This document shows, in pieces, positions 23,531 through 32,363 of a stretch of DNA of 64,000 nucleotides (position 1 is its first letter; each line of letters starts with the position of its first letter). Position numbers and translations under genes: made by a program. The stretch comes from Proteiniphilum acetatigenes DSM 18083 (GTDB lineage: Bacteria > Bacteroidota > Bacteroidia > Bacteroidales > Dysgonomonadaceae): NCBI RefSeq assembly GCF_000380985.1, contig NZ_KB905701.1, positions 1 to 64,000 of the forward strand, in the 5' to 3' direction. A model generated the notes under the pieces. It did no database searches and was not told the origin of the DNA. It saw only the letters and a program-made list of their open reading frames with translations.

Positions 23531-25495
23531 ATGACACAAAAACTTTTAATCAGAGATCTCACGTTACGTGACGGTCAGCAATCGGCTTTTGCTACGCGAA
23601 TGAACCAATCACAAGTCGACAGAGTATTACCCTATTACAAGGATGCCAATTTTTATGCCATGGAAGTATGGGGAGGTGCTGTGCCCGACTCGGTAATGCG
23701 TTTTTTGAATGAGAACCCCTGGGACAGGCTGGAGAAGATCCATCGGGTTGTTGGAGGGGTGTCTAAATTGACCGCGCTATCCCGTGGCCGGAACCTGTAT
23801 GGTTATGCTCCCTATCCCGATGAAATCATCGACGGTTTTTTTAGGAATGCTGTAGCTTCGGGGTTGGATATCATGCGTATTTTTGATGCCTTGAATGATG
23901 TGGACAATATCAAATCGAGTGTCACGTCGATCAGGAAATATGGAGGGATGGCGGATTGTGCCGTATGTTACACCATAGACCCGAAATATGATGAGACTCC
24001 TTCTCCCGAAAAGAAAAAAAGAGGATTGTTTGGTTTCCTTTCCCGGAAGCAAGAAACCGGGCATTCCCTCCATACACCCATTTTTACGGATGAATACTTT
24101 TTGAATAAGGCAAAAGAGATGCTTGCCCTCGGTGCCGATATGATTACCATAAAAGACATGAGCGGGTTGATCCCGCCTTCACGGGTAGCTACACTGATAC
24201 CTTTGTTTAAGGAGCAACTGAAGGTGCCGGTCGATTTCCATACCCACTGTACGCCGGGATTCGGGTTGGGAGCCGTGCTCACTGCCATTATCCACGGGGC
24301 GGATATCGTGGATACCGTTATCTGGAATTTTGCAGGTGGTCCGGCAGCCCCGGCTATTGAGTTGATTTATATCTTCTGCAAGAAGCTGGGAATTGAGCTG
24401 GATGTGAATATGGAGGCTGTGGCAAAGATCAATGAAAAACTGTTTGATATCCGGAAGGAACTGGAAGCATACGATGCCGTTAAACAGTTCCCGAAACCGT
24501 TTAATCCTTTGACGGACAGTATCCCGGTTGAAATAGATAAACAGTTCGAGCTGGCTATTGAAGCAGTCGAACGTAATGATGAAACGGCATTGCTGGATGC
24601 CTGCCATGCTATTGAAGCCTATTTCAATTTTCCAAAACCTGACGAACGTGTCAAAGAGGCGGAGATTCCCGGGGGGATGTACACTAACATGGTCGCCCAG
24701 TTGAAACAGGTCAATTCGCTCGATATCCTTCCTGAGGCGATGAAGCTGATCCCCAGTGTCCGTCTTGACGCGGGACTGCCACCCCTGGTAACACCAACCA
24801 GCCAGATCGTGGGGGTACAGGCTGTGAGTTCGGCATTGAACCTGAAGAACGTCCGTCCGAAATATGCCAACCCCTCCAATCAGTTTGTATCACTTGTAAA
24901 AGGTGAATACGGAAAAACACCTGTTCCGGTAGATCCGGAATTCCGGTTACAGATTGCCGGTACACGGGAAGAAGTCCCTTATGATACTTCTACTTATAAA
25001 CGTCAGGAAAACCCCGTTTTGGAAGGGTATGGGGGTGTTCTTCTTGCAAAAGATGAGAAAGAAGAACTTCTGCTGGAATTATTTCCCACTGTTGCCGCAA
25101 ATTATCTGAAAGGACAACGGCAAAAAGAGTGGGAGAATGTGCAAGATGAAAATCACATGCCGGAACAAGAGGGAGAAGCACTTCTTGGACAGGCTATCCC
25201 GAATATGCCCGAAAATGAGGATGCGCAGGTGCAGAGAGTCGATGATACTCAAGTGAAAGAAGAACGTAAAGAATCTCCAAAAGGATATTGCGTAATGTGT
25301 CCGATGCCGGGTAATATCTTGCATATTTCTGTAAAAGAGGGAGATATTGTAAAAAGAGGTGATAACATCCTTGTGCTCGAAGCCATGAAAATGGAGAACG
25401 ATATTGCATCGGAAGTCTCAGGAACTGTGCACCGTATTTTTGTTCACCAAGGGGATACAGTAATGGAAGGGGCGCCAATGGTAGAGATCATCTGA
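23531..25495 (+). CDS. Biotin-dependent carboxyltransferase (oxaloacetate decarboxylase alpha / pyruvate carboxylase subunit B type)
   Basis: 654 residues from ATG 23531 (MTQKLLIRDLTLRDGQQS); an in-frame TTG at 23492 is too close to the -7 box. The carboxyltransferase barrel (1-270) has RDLTLRDGQQS, the metal-binding DFHTHC and ADMITIKDMSGL. The PYC/OADA domain follows (to about 480). A variable acidic/glutamine-rich linker (about 525-580) leads to the biotinyl domain with EAMKMEND. It moves CO2 between biotin and pyruvate/oxaloacetate, either as part of a Na+ pump or of an anaplerotic carboxylase; no beta or gamma pump subunit genes adjoin, so the partner is encoded elsewhere. Confidence 0.93.
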   Translation: MTQKLLIRDLTLRDGQQSAFATRMNQSQVDRVLPYYKDANFYAMEVWGGAVPDSVMRFLNENPWDRLEKIHRVVGGVSKLTALSRGRNLYGYAPYPDEIIDGFFRNAVASGLDIMRIFDALNDVDNIKSSVTSIRKYGGMADCAVCYTIDPKYDETPSPEKKKRGLFGFLSRKQETGHSLHTPIFTDEYFLNKAKEMLALGADMITIKDMSGLIPPSRVATLIPLFKEQLKVPVDFHTHCTPGFGLGAVLTAIIHGADIVDTVIWNFAGGPAAPAIELIYIFCKKLGIELDVNMEAVAKINEKLFDIRKELEAYDAVKQFPKPFNPLTDSIPVEIDKQFELAIEAVERNDETALLDACHAIEAYFNFPKPDERVKEAEIPGGMYTNMVAQLKQVNSLDILPEAMKLIPSVRLDAGLPPLVTPTSQIVGVQAVSSALNLKNVRPKYANPSNQFVSLVKGEYGKTPVPVDPEFRLQIAGTREEVPYDTSTYKRQENPVLEGYGGVLLAKDEKEELLLELFPTVAANYLKGQRQKEWENVQDENHMPEQEGEALLGQAIPNMPENEDAQVQRVDDTQVKEERKESPKGYCVMCPMPGNILHISVKEGDIVKRGDNILVLEAMKMENDIASEVSGTVHRIFVHQGDTVMEGAPMVEII

Positions 25496-25525
25496 TCAGG
25501 GGTAATAAAAACCGGTTATGCTGAA

Positions 25526-25564
25526 AATATATTTGCTGTTCATTTTGAGAGCAGCAAATATATT
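25526..25564 (+). promoter_or_regulatory. Perfect 13-base-pair hairpin in the lemA promoter region
   Basis: AATATATTTGCTG (25526-25538) pairs with CAGCAAATATATT (25552-25564). A promoter TTTG (25544-25547), 18 bases, TATCTTTA (25566-25573) overlaps it. The T-tract after it is poor, so it is either a weak terminator for the upstream gene or an operator for lemA. Confidence 0.45.
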
Positions 25565-25605
25565 GTATCTTTATGCCGTTTTCAATTCAATTAAAAGGTA
25601 TAGAT

Positions 25606-26160
25606 ATGGGAATTTTATTGGTTATTCTTGCACTGGTTGTCATAGCGCTGCTTTGGGGCGTATCTATCTACAACAAACTGGTGAAATTGCGTACAATAGT
25701 GGAGGAGGCATGGAGTGGTATCAACGTGCAGTTGAAGAAACGGCATGACCTTATTCCCAACCTGGTGGAAACAGTGAAAGGGTATGCTACCCACGAGAAA
25801 GATACCTTTGAACGGGTTACGCAGGCGCGTGCAAACGCTATGCAGGCCGGTGATATAAAATCGCAGGAAGCAGCGGAAAACAACCTGAATGCCGCGCTGA
25901 TCCGGCTGTTGGCTGTCGCAGAACAATATCCCGAACTGAAAGCCAACCAGAACTTCCTGCAGCTACAGGATCAGTTGAGCGTGATTGAGTCGGATATCGA
26001 GAAATCGAGACGATATTATAACGGGACGGTGCGGGAGAAGAATATCGTGATCGATTCATTCCCGAGCAATATCATAGCCGGTATGTTTAATTTTACCAAA
26101 TCACTCTTTTTCGAACTTGATAACGAGGCAGAAAAAGAGGTTCCCCGGATACAATTCTGA
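25606..26160 (+). CDS. LemA-family membrane-anchored protein
   Basis: 184 residues from ATG 25606 (MGILLVILALVVIALLWG); the ATG at 25573 overlaps the promoter and is rejected. One N-terminal membrane helix is followed by an antiparallel helical domain with YNKLVKLRTIVEEAWSGINVQLKKRHDLIPNLVETVKGYA and ending YYNGTVREKNIVIDSFPSNIIA. LemA proteins sit in the cytoplasmic membrane and are of uncertain function, often paired with the TPM or DUF2207 proteins. Here the stop overlaps the start of the DUF2207 gene (TGATG), so the two are coupled. Confidence 0.94.
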   Translation: MGILLVILALVVIALLWGVSIYNKLVKLRTIVEEAWSGINVQLKKRHDLIPNLVETVKGYATHEKDTFERVTQARANAMQAGDIKSQEAAENNLNAALIRLLAVAEQYPELKANQNFLQLQDQLSVIESDIEKSRRYYNGTVREKNIVIDSFPSNIIAGMFNFTKSLFFELDNEAEKEVPRIQF

Positions 26161-27923
26161 TGCGGTCACTTATCTCCTCTCTTTTGCTGCTCTTTTCCTT
26201 TACTGTATTGGTAGCACAGGAGGAAAAGGTGTACACGTTCCATTCCGATATCAACGTGGATAGTTCGGGTGTTATCACTGTGCGTGAACATATCCGTATC
26301 TACGCCCGGGGAGATATCTTTAAACGGGGTATCACCCGTTCGCTGCCGCTGACAAGGCGAGACAGGGAAGGAAACCGGATAAAGATGGAGTATGAGGTCA
26401 CCGAAGTACGGCAGGATGGCAATCCCGTCGGGTTTTTTACCGAGACCGGAGGTGGAGACATAACCATTTATGTGGGTGAAAGAGATGTATTGCTACAGCC
26501 CGGATTTTACTCCTATGAAATTGTATATGAAGCAGCGGGACAGGTCGGCTTCTTTGACGAGTATGATGAACTGAGCTGGAACGTGAACGGTGAATCTGAT
26601 CGCACCATCGATTCAGTGAGTGCTGTAGTGCATTTGCCGGAAAAGGCAGAAATACTGAGCTACCGGTGTTATACCGGTGCTTACGGGTCTACTGAAAGTA
26701 ATTGTGTGGCGGAAAACAGGGCGGATGGTTCGCTCTTTATCAGCGTTGTCGATTTGCCGCCACAGGAAATGCTGACCCTCTCGGTCGGATTCATGAAAGG
26801 AGCGGTGCGGCAACCCCCGTCCGTCCAACCGCGGAAGCTGACCTTCTTCGATAAAAATGGACTGGCAGTAGTCAGTATCATTACTGTCATATTACTTTTC
26901 TTCTACTATATCCATACCTGGCGCCGATTTGGCATCGATCCGCCCAAGCCGGTCATTATTCCACAATTTACACCTCCGGACGGGCTCTCGCCCGCAAGTG
27001 TGGGGATGCTGTACAAAGGGTGGTATCTGGACGATCTTATTACCACTTCCATCGTAAATCTTTCTGTGAAGGGCTATATCTTTATAGAAGAAGTGATCAG
27101 GAAGAAGGGGTTGTTCGGTATACGGCAAGATAGATGTTATTCGCTTACTAGATTGAAAAACAGCGATGCAACGCTTCCACCTGAAGAGCAGGTGGTGATG
27201 CAGTACCTGTTCTCCTCACGCGATAATTTCTATCTGGACGGGAAGTATAATAAAAGTATTGAAGATATGATGCAGGCCTATCGAAAAAGTCTGAATCATC
27301 AATTTGGGGCGGTCCTAAGAGAGGGACGCAATCTGAAATTCCATATTGTTCCCTGGCTCGTGATGATCGCCTATCTGTTTATCCTTCTCTATTTCGCGAA
27401 TGAAGACCTTATTGGTTTCCGGGCGAATAAGCTGGCGCTTTATATAACACTCCCTCTGATAGTGGTTGCATATCCGGTATATGCCTGGCTGATCGTGCGT
27501 CCCGGGGAGCGGAAACTACACTATCGCTCTTCGATAGAGGGATTGAAGATGTACCTTGATTTTGCCGAAGAAAAACGATTGCAGTTTTTTAATCCTCCGT
27601 CAGTGACACCAGCCGTTTTTGAGAAATTGCTCCCTTATGCGATTGCCCTGGATATGGAGAAAGTGTGGGGTGAGAAGTTTGAGAAAACTTTCCTTTCCTC
27701 TTCTATGCAACCTGACTCTTACCGTCCTGCATGGTATGGCGGTACATACATTAACCCTGCGGCTTTTGGTCATGCACTCAACAGTACGCTTTCCAATACG
27801 GTGAATCATGCGGCTACACCACCGAAATCTTCTTCATCGGGAGGTGGAAACTGGAGCAGCGGTTCATTTGGTGGCGGCTTCTCCGGTATGGGTGGCGGTG
27901 GCGGCCGTGTTGGCGGCTGGTGA
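26160..27923 (+). CDS. DUF2207 membrane protein with glycine-rich tail
   Basis: 587 residues. Signal peptide (1-20). An extracytoplasmic DUF2207 domain (about 21-235) contains VITVREHIRIYARGDIFKRGITRSLP. A membrane helix near 240-262 (VVSIITVILLFFYYIHTW) and two more near 395-440 precede a cytoplasmic/C-terminal region that ends in a serine/glycine-rich tail (GGGNWSSGSFGGGFSGMGGG). The lemA-DUF2207 pair is a conserved module in many bacteria, without a settled role. The stop codon is followed by irregular 8-9-base GTGGRAAA units. Confidence 0.92.
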   Translation: MRSLISSLLLLFSFTVLVAQEEKVYTFHSDINVDSSGVITVREHIRIYARGDIFKRGITRSLPLTRRDREGNRIKMEYEVTEVRQDGNPVGFFTETGGGDITIYVGERDVLLQPGFYSYEIVYEAAGQVGFFDEYDELSWNVNGESDRTIDSVSAVVHLPEKAEILSYRCYTGAYGSTESNCVAENRADGSLFISVVDLPPQEMLTLSVGFMKGAVRQPPSVQPRKLTFFDKNGLAVVSIITVILLFFYYIHTWRRFGIDPPKPVIIPQFTPPDGLSPASVGMLYKGWYLDDLITTSIVNLSVKGYIFIEEVIRKKGLFGIRQDRCYSLTRLKNSDATLPPEEQVVMQYLFSSRDNFYLDGKYNKSIEDMMQAYRKSLNHQFGAVLREGRNLKFHIVPWLVMIAYLFILLYFANEDLIGFRANKLALYITLPLIVVAYPVYAWLIVRPGERKLHYRSSIEGLKMYLDFAEEKRLQFFNPPSVTPAVFEKLLPYAIALDMEKVWGEKFEKTFLSSSMQPDSYRPAWYGGTYINPAAFGHALNSTLSNTVNHAATPPKSSSSGGGNWSSGSFGGGFSGMGGGGGRVGGW

Positions 27924-28001
27924 GAAAAGTGGAAAAGTGGGAAGGTGGGAAAGTGCCGCCAATTTTTGAACATCCCTTATTTTAATTTGTTGAATAATAA
28001 A

Positions 28002-28151
28002 GTTCAATTACATTAGGCGTTTTCTCGCTATGATATAGCCCGAACAAGTTCGGCCTCTATTCATTTAAATAAATAACTCTCGCTCGGCAATGTTCAAGCG
28101 AGCTTGACACTGCCCTCGCTTATGCGTTATTTTAGCTTAACGAAAACGTTC
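28002..28151 (+). repeat. Covarying stem-loop repeat, copy 2 (nested double unit)
   Basis: It begins GTTCAATTACATTAG as copy 1 does. Unit a has GCTATGATATAGC and CCGAACAAGTTCGG. An inserted second hairpin (28069-28133) has arms AATAAC...CGCTCGGCA and TGCCCTCGC...GTTATT around TCAAGCGAGCTTGA. Then AGCTTAACGAAAACG closes the outer stem with GCGTTTTC. Compared with copy 1 the arm bases differ but remain complementary, indicating selection on structure. It occupies most of the 27924-28191 gap. Confidence 0.75.
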
Positions 28152-28191
28152 CCTGCGATGTTGATCGTGGGATTATCCGTATGAAGGAAAA

Positions 28192-28749
28192 ATGGAAGAT
28201 GTGAAAGAGGCGGTCAGAATTTGTCGATTGGATACACTCAATTATTCCGAGTTCAGAAGCAAGCTGATAGAGCTTTACCTGCATGCTTTTACTACAGGTG
28301 AGTATGCCCAGTTTATCGCTCCGGAAACCGTAGAGGTTACCCTGGATAATATATTGCAGGACGGAGCGGGTTGTATGGCGTTTGTCGGCGACCGGCTTGT
28401 GGGATTGCTCGCAGCTTTTCCTTTGAAGAGAGATCCGGATTTCCCTGCCGATGGGTGTCCCGATATTCCGGTCGGTCAAGCGGTTTATATCTCAGAGGTA
28501 ATGGTACATGCGGATTACCGGGGTAGGGGGATTGCATCGCAGATGCTGAATAACTACCTGCAAAAGGCGTCGGAGAATTATTCCTATGCTGTGATCCGGG
28601 TGTGGGAAAAGAATAAGCCCGCATTGGAACTTTACAAAAAGTTGGGATTCGTACCTGTTGCCGGAATTTCACAGAGGAAATTAAGTACCGGGGGAGAGGA
28701 ATTTGAAATGAAGAAAGTCTATTTGGCGGTTAAGATAATTGACAATTGA
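28192..28749 (+). CDS. GNAT-family N-acetyltransferase
   Basis: 185 residues. VYISEVMVHADYRGRGIASQMLNNYL contains the acetyl-CoA-binding RGRGIA loop, and YAVIRVWEKNKPALELYKKLGFVP is the classic C-terminal motif B (N-x-x-A-x-x-x-Y-x-x-x-G-F). Substrate is unknown. The last codons (IIDN) and the stop are supplied by a GACAATT heptamer array, so the C-terminus may have been reshaped by the repeat. Confidence 0.9.
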   Translation: MEDVKEAVRICRLDTLNYSEFRSKLIELYLHAFTTGEYAQFIAPETVEVTLDNILQDGAGCMAFVGDRLVGLLAAFPLKRDPDFPADGCPDIPVGQAVYISEVMVHADYRGRGIASQMLNNYLQKASENYSYAVIRVWEKNKPALELYKKLGFVPVAGISQRKLSTGGEEFEMKKVYLAVKIIDN

Positions 28750-28771
28750 TAATTGACAATTGACAATTAAA
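28737..28771 (+). repeat. GACAATT heptamer array overlapping the acetyltransferase stop
   Basis: TAATTGA-type heptamers, read as AATTGAC, AATTGAT, AATTGAC, AATTGAC. The gene's TGA (28747-28749) is one of the TGAs in the array. The following spacer keeps a loose seven-base rhythm (AAATCCG, AGATCCC, AAATCAT, TAAATCT, TGAATTG) until about 28845. Confidence 0.85.
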
Positions 28772-28896
28772 AATGGATATGGAAAGTTGAAAATGGATAA
28801 TTCCCAAATCCGAGATCCCAAATCATTAAATCTTGAATTGAAACAACGTTCGGCGGAGCCAACATCAGCGGAGCTAAATTGTGAAATTAAAAAAAT

Positions 28897-31002
28897 ATGA
28901 AAGAATTAATTACTAAAACAATTGATTTGCGATCCGGTTCGCCGGAAGAAAAACGGCAGGAGATCCGGGATTATTTTCTGAAGACCTGGGCAATTGACGA
29001 GTTACTATATACACAGTTGAAGTCAGATGATGTGTTTTATATGCGTGGTGATCCGTTACGCCATATCATTCTCTTTTATCTGGGGCATACGGCTGTCTTT
29101 TTTATCAATAAGCTATATCTGGCAAAGATCATCGACCGGCGCATCAATCCTAAATTTGAGTCGACCTTCGCCATTGGGGTAGATGAAATGAGTTGGGACG
29201 ATCTGGATAACAACCATTACGACTGGCCGCCGGTGTCGGAGGTGCGGGTTTACCGCGATAAGGCGAAAGAGTTGATCCTGAATGTGATTGACAATACTCC
29301 GCTTGAATTACCGATCGATTGGGAGAGTCCTTTCTGGATTGTGATGATGGGGATTGAACATGAACGGATTCACTTAGAGACTTCGTCGGTATTGATCCGC
29401 CAGTTGCCATTGAATCAGGTGGCAAAGGGTCGATTCGGCGAACGATGCAGTGTGAGCGGTGAGGCGCCGGAAAACGAATTGATACCTGTGGCAGGTGCTA
29501 CGATGAAATTAGGAAAGCCCGCAGATTATCCGCTTTATGGTTGGGATAATGAATACGGCGCCTATGAGGAAGAGGTAGCTGATTTCTCTGTGTCGAAATA
29601 CCTGGTTTCCAATAAGGAATTTCTGGAATTCATAGAAGATAAAGGATACGAAACAGAGAACTACTGGACAGAAGAGGGATGGAACTGGCGTAACTATACA
29701 CAGGCACAGATGCCGCTCTTCTGGAGGAAAGATGAAGATGGCTACCAGTTGAGATTGGTAGCCGAAGAGATACCCATGCCGTGGAACTGGCCGGTGGAGG
29801 TGAACTATCTGGAAGCAAAAGCCTTCTGTAACTGGAAGAGTGCGAAGACGGGACGTAACTTCAGATTGCCCACTGAAGCGGAATGGTACCGTCTGCATAA
29901 GGCAGCAGGCCTGACGGAGGTGACGGAGTGGGAGCAGGCACCGGGCAATATTAATCTGGAATATTTCACATCGCCGTCTCCTGTGGATATGTTCGAACAG
30001 GGAGATTTCTTTGATGTAATCGGGAATGTGTGGCAGTGGACCGAGACGCCTATCACAGGTTTTCCCGGCTTTAAAGTGCATCCGATGTATGACGATTTCT
30101 CTACGCCGACCTTCGACGGAAAGCATAATCTCATCAAGGGAGGTTCCTGGATATCGACCGGCAACGAAGCGACAATTCACTCGCGATACGCTTTCAGGCG
30201 GCATTTCTATCAACATGCCGGATTCAGGTATGTGGAATCAGACAGGCCGCTGGTGATACAGCAGGCGGATTATGAAACAGATGAGGAAGTGACGCTCTCC
30301 TGCGAGAACAGCTGGGGTGATGCCTGGGGTAATAACCCTGTATTCACTATCCGGCTGGCAGAACTGGCGGATGACTTGCTAAAAGGTAATGCCACAGCAC
30401 GTATTCTGGATCTGAATGCCGACACGGGACGACTTGCCTTTGAACTGGCGCGGAAGTATAAAGATGTGATGGCACTCGACTTTACCGCCCGAATGATAAG
30501 GATTCCCATCCAACTGCAGGAGCAGGGTTATGTGCGCTATACGACAAAAGACGAGGGTGAACTGGTATTCTACCGCGATATTGTGCTGGCTGATTTTGAT
30601 CTGTCGGAAGCAAAGGTAAATATTCTGTTTATGCAGGCTGACGCAATGAATCTGAAACCTAACTACTCGGGATACGATCTGATTATTGTCCCTGCATTGC
30701 TGGAAGAGTTAAGCGATCCACTGCTTTTCCTGTCGCACATTCACGAACGATTGAACGACAATGGTTATTTAATATTGGCGTCGGACTACGAGTGGGATAC
30801 GGCCAGGACACCGAGGGATAAATGGCCGGGTGGGTTTAAGAAGGATGGTGAACCGGTGACATCTCTCGATGGTATAAAAGCGACGTTGGCACCACAGTTC
30901 GAGCTCATATCCGATCCACAGGAGATCAAGAGGACGATAAAAAGATCGTCGCGTTTGATGGAAAACCGGACGTTGCAGGTTACAATCTGGAAGAAGAAAT
31001 AA
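28897..31002 (+). CDS. ovoA: OvoA: 5-histidylcysteine sulfoxide synthase with methyltransferase domain
   Basis: 701 residues. The N-terminal DinB-like domain carries the iron-binding HX3HXE motif in EHERIHLETS (H155, H159, E161), with a further candidate His at 64. The FGE-sulfatase domain (about 185-450) has GWDNEYGAYEEEV, FCNWKSAKTGRNFRLPTEAEWYRL, GNVWQWTETP, GGSWISTGNEA and RYAFRRHFYQHAGFRYV. The C-terminal Rossmann region (about 465-701) is the N-methyltransferase of OvoA; its SAM loop ILDLNADTGRLAFEL lacks the usual GxGxG, as in other divergent OvoAs. The enzyme joins cysteine to histidine with O2 and methylates the thiolhistidine in ovothiol A synthesis. An O2-using enzyme in a Bacteroidales member is notable. 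Confidence 0.9.
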   Translation: MKELITKTIDLRSGSPEEKRQEIRDYFLKTWAIDELLYTQLKSDDVFYMRGDPLRHIILFYLGHTAVFFINKLYLAKIIDRRINPKFESTFAIGVDEMSWDDLDNNHYDWPPVSEVRVYRDKAKELILNVIDNTPLELPIDWESPFWIVMMGIEHERIHLETSSVLIRQLPLNQVAKGRFGERCSVSGEAPENELIPVAGATMKLGKPADYPLYGWDNEYGAYEEEVADFSVSKYLVSNKEFLEFIEDKGYETENYWTEEGWNWRNYTQAQMPLFWRKDEDGYQLRLVAEEIPMPWNWPVEVNYLEAKAFCNWKSAKTGRNFRLPTEAEWYRLHKAAGLTEVTEWEQAPGNINLEYFTSPSPVDMFEQGDFFDVIGNVWQWTETPITGFPGFKVHPMYDDFSTPTFDGKHNLIKGGSWISTGNEATIHSRYAFRRHFYQHAGFRYVESDRPLVIQQADYETDEEVTLSCENSWGDAWGNNPVFTIRLAELADDLLKGNATARILDLNADTGRLAFELARKYKDVMALDFTARMIRIPIQLQEQGYVRYTTKDEGELVFYRDIVLADFDLSEAKVNILFMQADAMNLKPNYSGYDLIIVPALLEELSDPLLFLSHIHERLNDNGYLILASDYEWDTARTPRDKWPGGFKKDGEPVTSLDGIKATLAPQFELISDPQEIKRTIKRSSRLMENRTLQVTIWKKK

Positions 31003-31010
31003 TTGTTTGA

Positions 31011-31170
31011 TTGCAACTAAAGCGGAGACCTTTAGATATTTTGCGGGGTACCCATAACTCGCAAGAAGCGTGAAAAGAGTAGCTGTCCGAAGCGAAGCGA
31101 GTTCTACTCTTTTAGCAAATGAGAGTTAAGATGGGTCGCAAAATATCGTCAGACGATGATTTAGTTGCAA
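31011..31170. repeat. 160-base imperfect fold-back element
   Basis: Outer arms TTGCAACTAAA (31011-31021) and TTTAGTTGCAA (31160-31170) are perfect inverted repeats. Inside them GATATTTTGCG (31035-31045) pairs with CGCAAAATATC (31137-31147), ACCCATAACTC (31050-31060) with GAGTTA-aga-TGGGT (31123-31136), and AAAAGAGTAG (31073-31082) with CTACTCTTTT (31104-31113). The whole stretch therefore folds into one long hairpin with a 21-base tip. It lies between the converging ovoA and lipid kinase genes. It could be a MITE-like non-autonomous element, a bidirectional terminator or a structured RNA. Confidence 0.8.
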
Positions 31171-31188
31171 TAGTGCTACTATAAAAGT

Positions 31189-32139
31189 CTAATTAAACCA
31201 GCGGGTAAGAGAGTTGAAGATATTTTCACTCTCTTTCCGTTTTTTTTCGTGCGTGCTGTTTTCCGGGGCAAGCACTTTCAGCCCTTTATGGATAGTTTCT
31301 ACCTTGATTTCGTTACCTGTACTCACCGGTTCTCCGTCCACGTGCATCACTCCGGCACGGGAACGTTTGATCAGCAGATTGCGGGTGACTAACGAGGTCA
31401 TCTTACTGTTCTTATCGATATTATTGGTAAAGAGCTGAAGGGTAGTTTGAGGTATTTCGATGGCATTCAGAGGTTTCAGAATGGATACATTCATCATGCC
31501 GTCATCCATACTGGCACCTGGTGCGATATGCGCGTCGTTGCCATACTGCGACGCGTTAGCACAGGTGAGGATGAAAGCGCGCTCGGTAATGGTTCCGTGG
31601 TCGGTGGTAATCTCATACTTTTCCGAGCGGAAATCGACCACACTCTCCAGAATATTGCGTACATAACCCAGTGGGCCCCGTTTTTTACTTTCGGCAAACC
31701 GGTCGCTGATAAAAGCATCAAAGCCAAAACCGCAGGTGCAGAAAAAAATGTGTCCGTTGGCTACGCCGTAATCGATGGTGCGTATATGTGCCCGAAGGAT
31801 GATGTCAATGGCTTTTTCCGTATCCAGGGGAATACCCAGTTCCCTGGCCAGTCCGTTTCCCGAACCGGATGGAATGATACCCAGCGTGGTATTGGTATGC
31901 ACCAGCGACTTGGCTACTTCGTTTACCGTGCCGTCCCCACCGGCCACAAGTACGTATTTGTAATTCTTCTTTGCTGCTTTGTGGGCTATCTCCGTGGCAT
32001 GATCGGGATAACCGGTGATGCGGATAAAGATATCATATTTTCGCTGATCAAATGCAGCCGCCACTTCCTCAGGAATGTTTTTCTTGGATTCTGTACCCGA
32101 AATAGGGTTGATAATGAGGCATATCTTTTCTTTTGGCAT
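31189..32139 (-). CDS. YegS/BmrU-type lipid kinase (diacylglycerol kinase catalytic domain)
   Basis: 316 residues from ATG 32139 (MPKEKICLIINPISG). An upstream ATG at 32202 would add 21 residues that read like spacer, so it is not used. NPISGTESKK, VLVAGGDGTVNEVAKSL (the GGDGT ATP-binding motif) and LGIIPSGSGNGLARELGIP are the DAGK_cat signatures; the C-terminal beta-sandwich includes GVMHVDGEPVSTG. The protein phosphorylates diacylglycerol or a related lipid at the inner membrane. It converges with ovoA across the fold-back element. Confidence 0.92.
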   Translation of the reverse strand: MPKEKICLIINPISGTESKKNIPEEVAAAFDQRKYDIFIRITGYPDHATEIAHKAAKKNYKYVLVAGGDGTVNEVAKSLVHTNTTLGIIPSGSGNGLARELGIPLDTEKAIDIILRAHIRTIDYGVANGHIFFCTCGFGFDAFISDRFAESKKRGPLGYVRNILESVVDFRSEKYEITTDHGTITERAFILTCANASQYGNDAHIAPGASMDDGMMNVSILKPLNAIEIPQTTLQLFTNNIDKNSKMTSLVTRNLLIKRSRAGVMHVDGEPVSTGNEIKVETIHKGLKVLAPENSTHEKKRKESENIFNSLTRWFN

Positions 32140-32326
32140 ACTATTTCTTGCGTTTTTTATTTCGTCTTCCGCCTGTCGTCTGTCATTCAACTCACAACTC
32201 ATCTTTTCTTTCGATGAACCGCAGGCCGTAATATATAATTAACAACCGATGTCCTATTTTGTTTTAACCCTTTTTATTTGCCTCTTCGCGCTTTGTTTTT
32301 TTACATTTCCATAATATAGGATGTAC

Positions 32327-32363
32327 CTCGGACATACTCAAACAAGTTTGGTTTGTCTCTCGG
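32327..32363 (+). repeat. Covarying stem-loop repeat, partial copy 3
   Basis: CTCGGACATACTCAAACAAG then TTTGGTTTGTCTCTCGG. The core CAAAC-AA-GTTTG corresponds to CAAGC-AA-GCTTG and CGAAC-AA-GTTCG in the other copies. The TTTG of the next gene's promoter lies inside it. Confidence 0.6.

Noticed and set aside
32140-32202. 21-residue N-terminal extension of the lipid kinase
   Set aside because: It reads like low-complexity spacer, and the family starts at the first beta strand (KICLIINPISG).
31447-32217. 256-codon plus-strand frame opposite the lipid kinase
   Set aside because: Shadow of the kinase gene, whose GGDGT motif and length are convincing.
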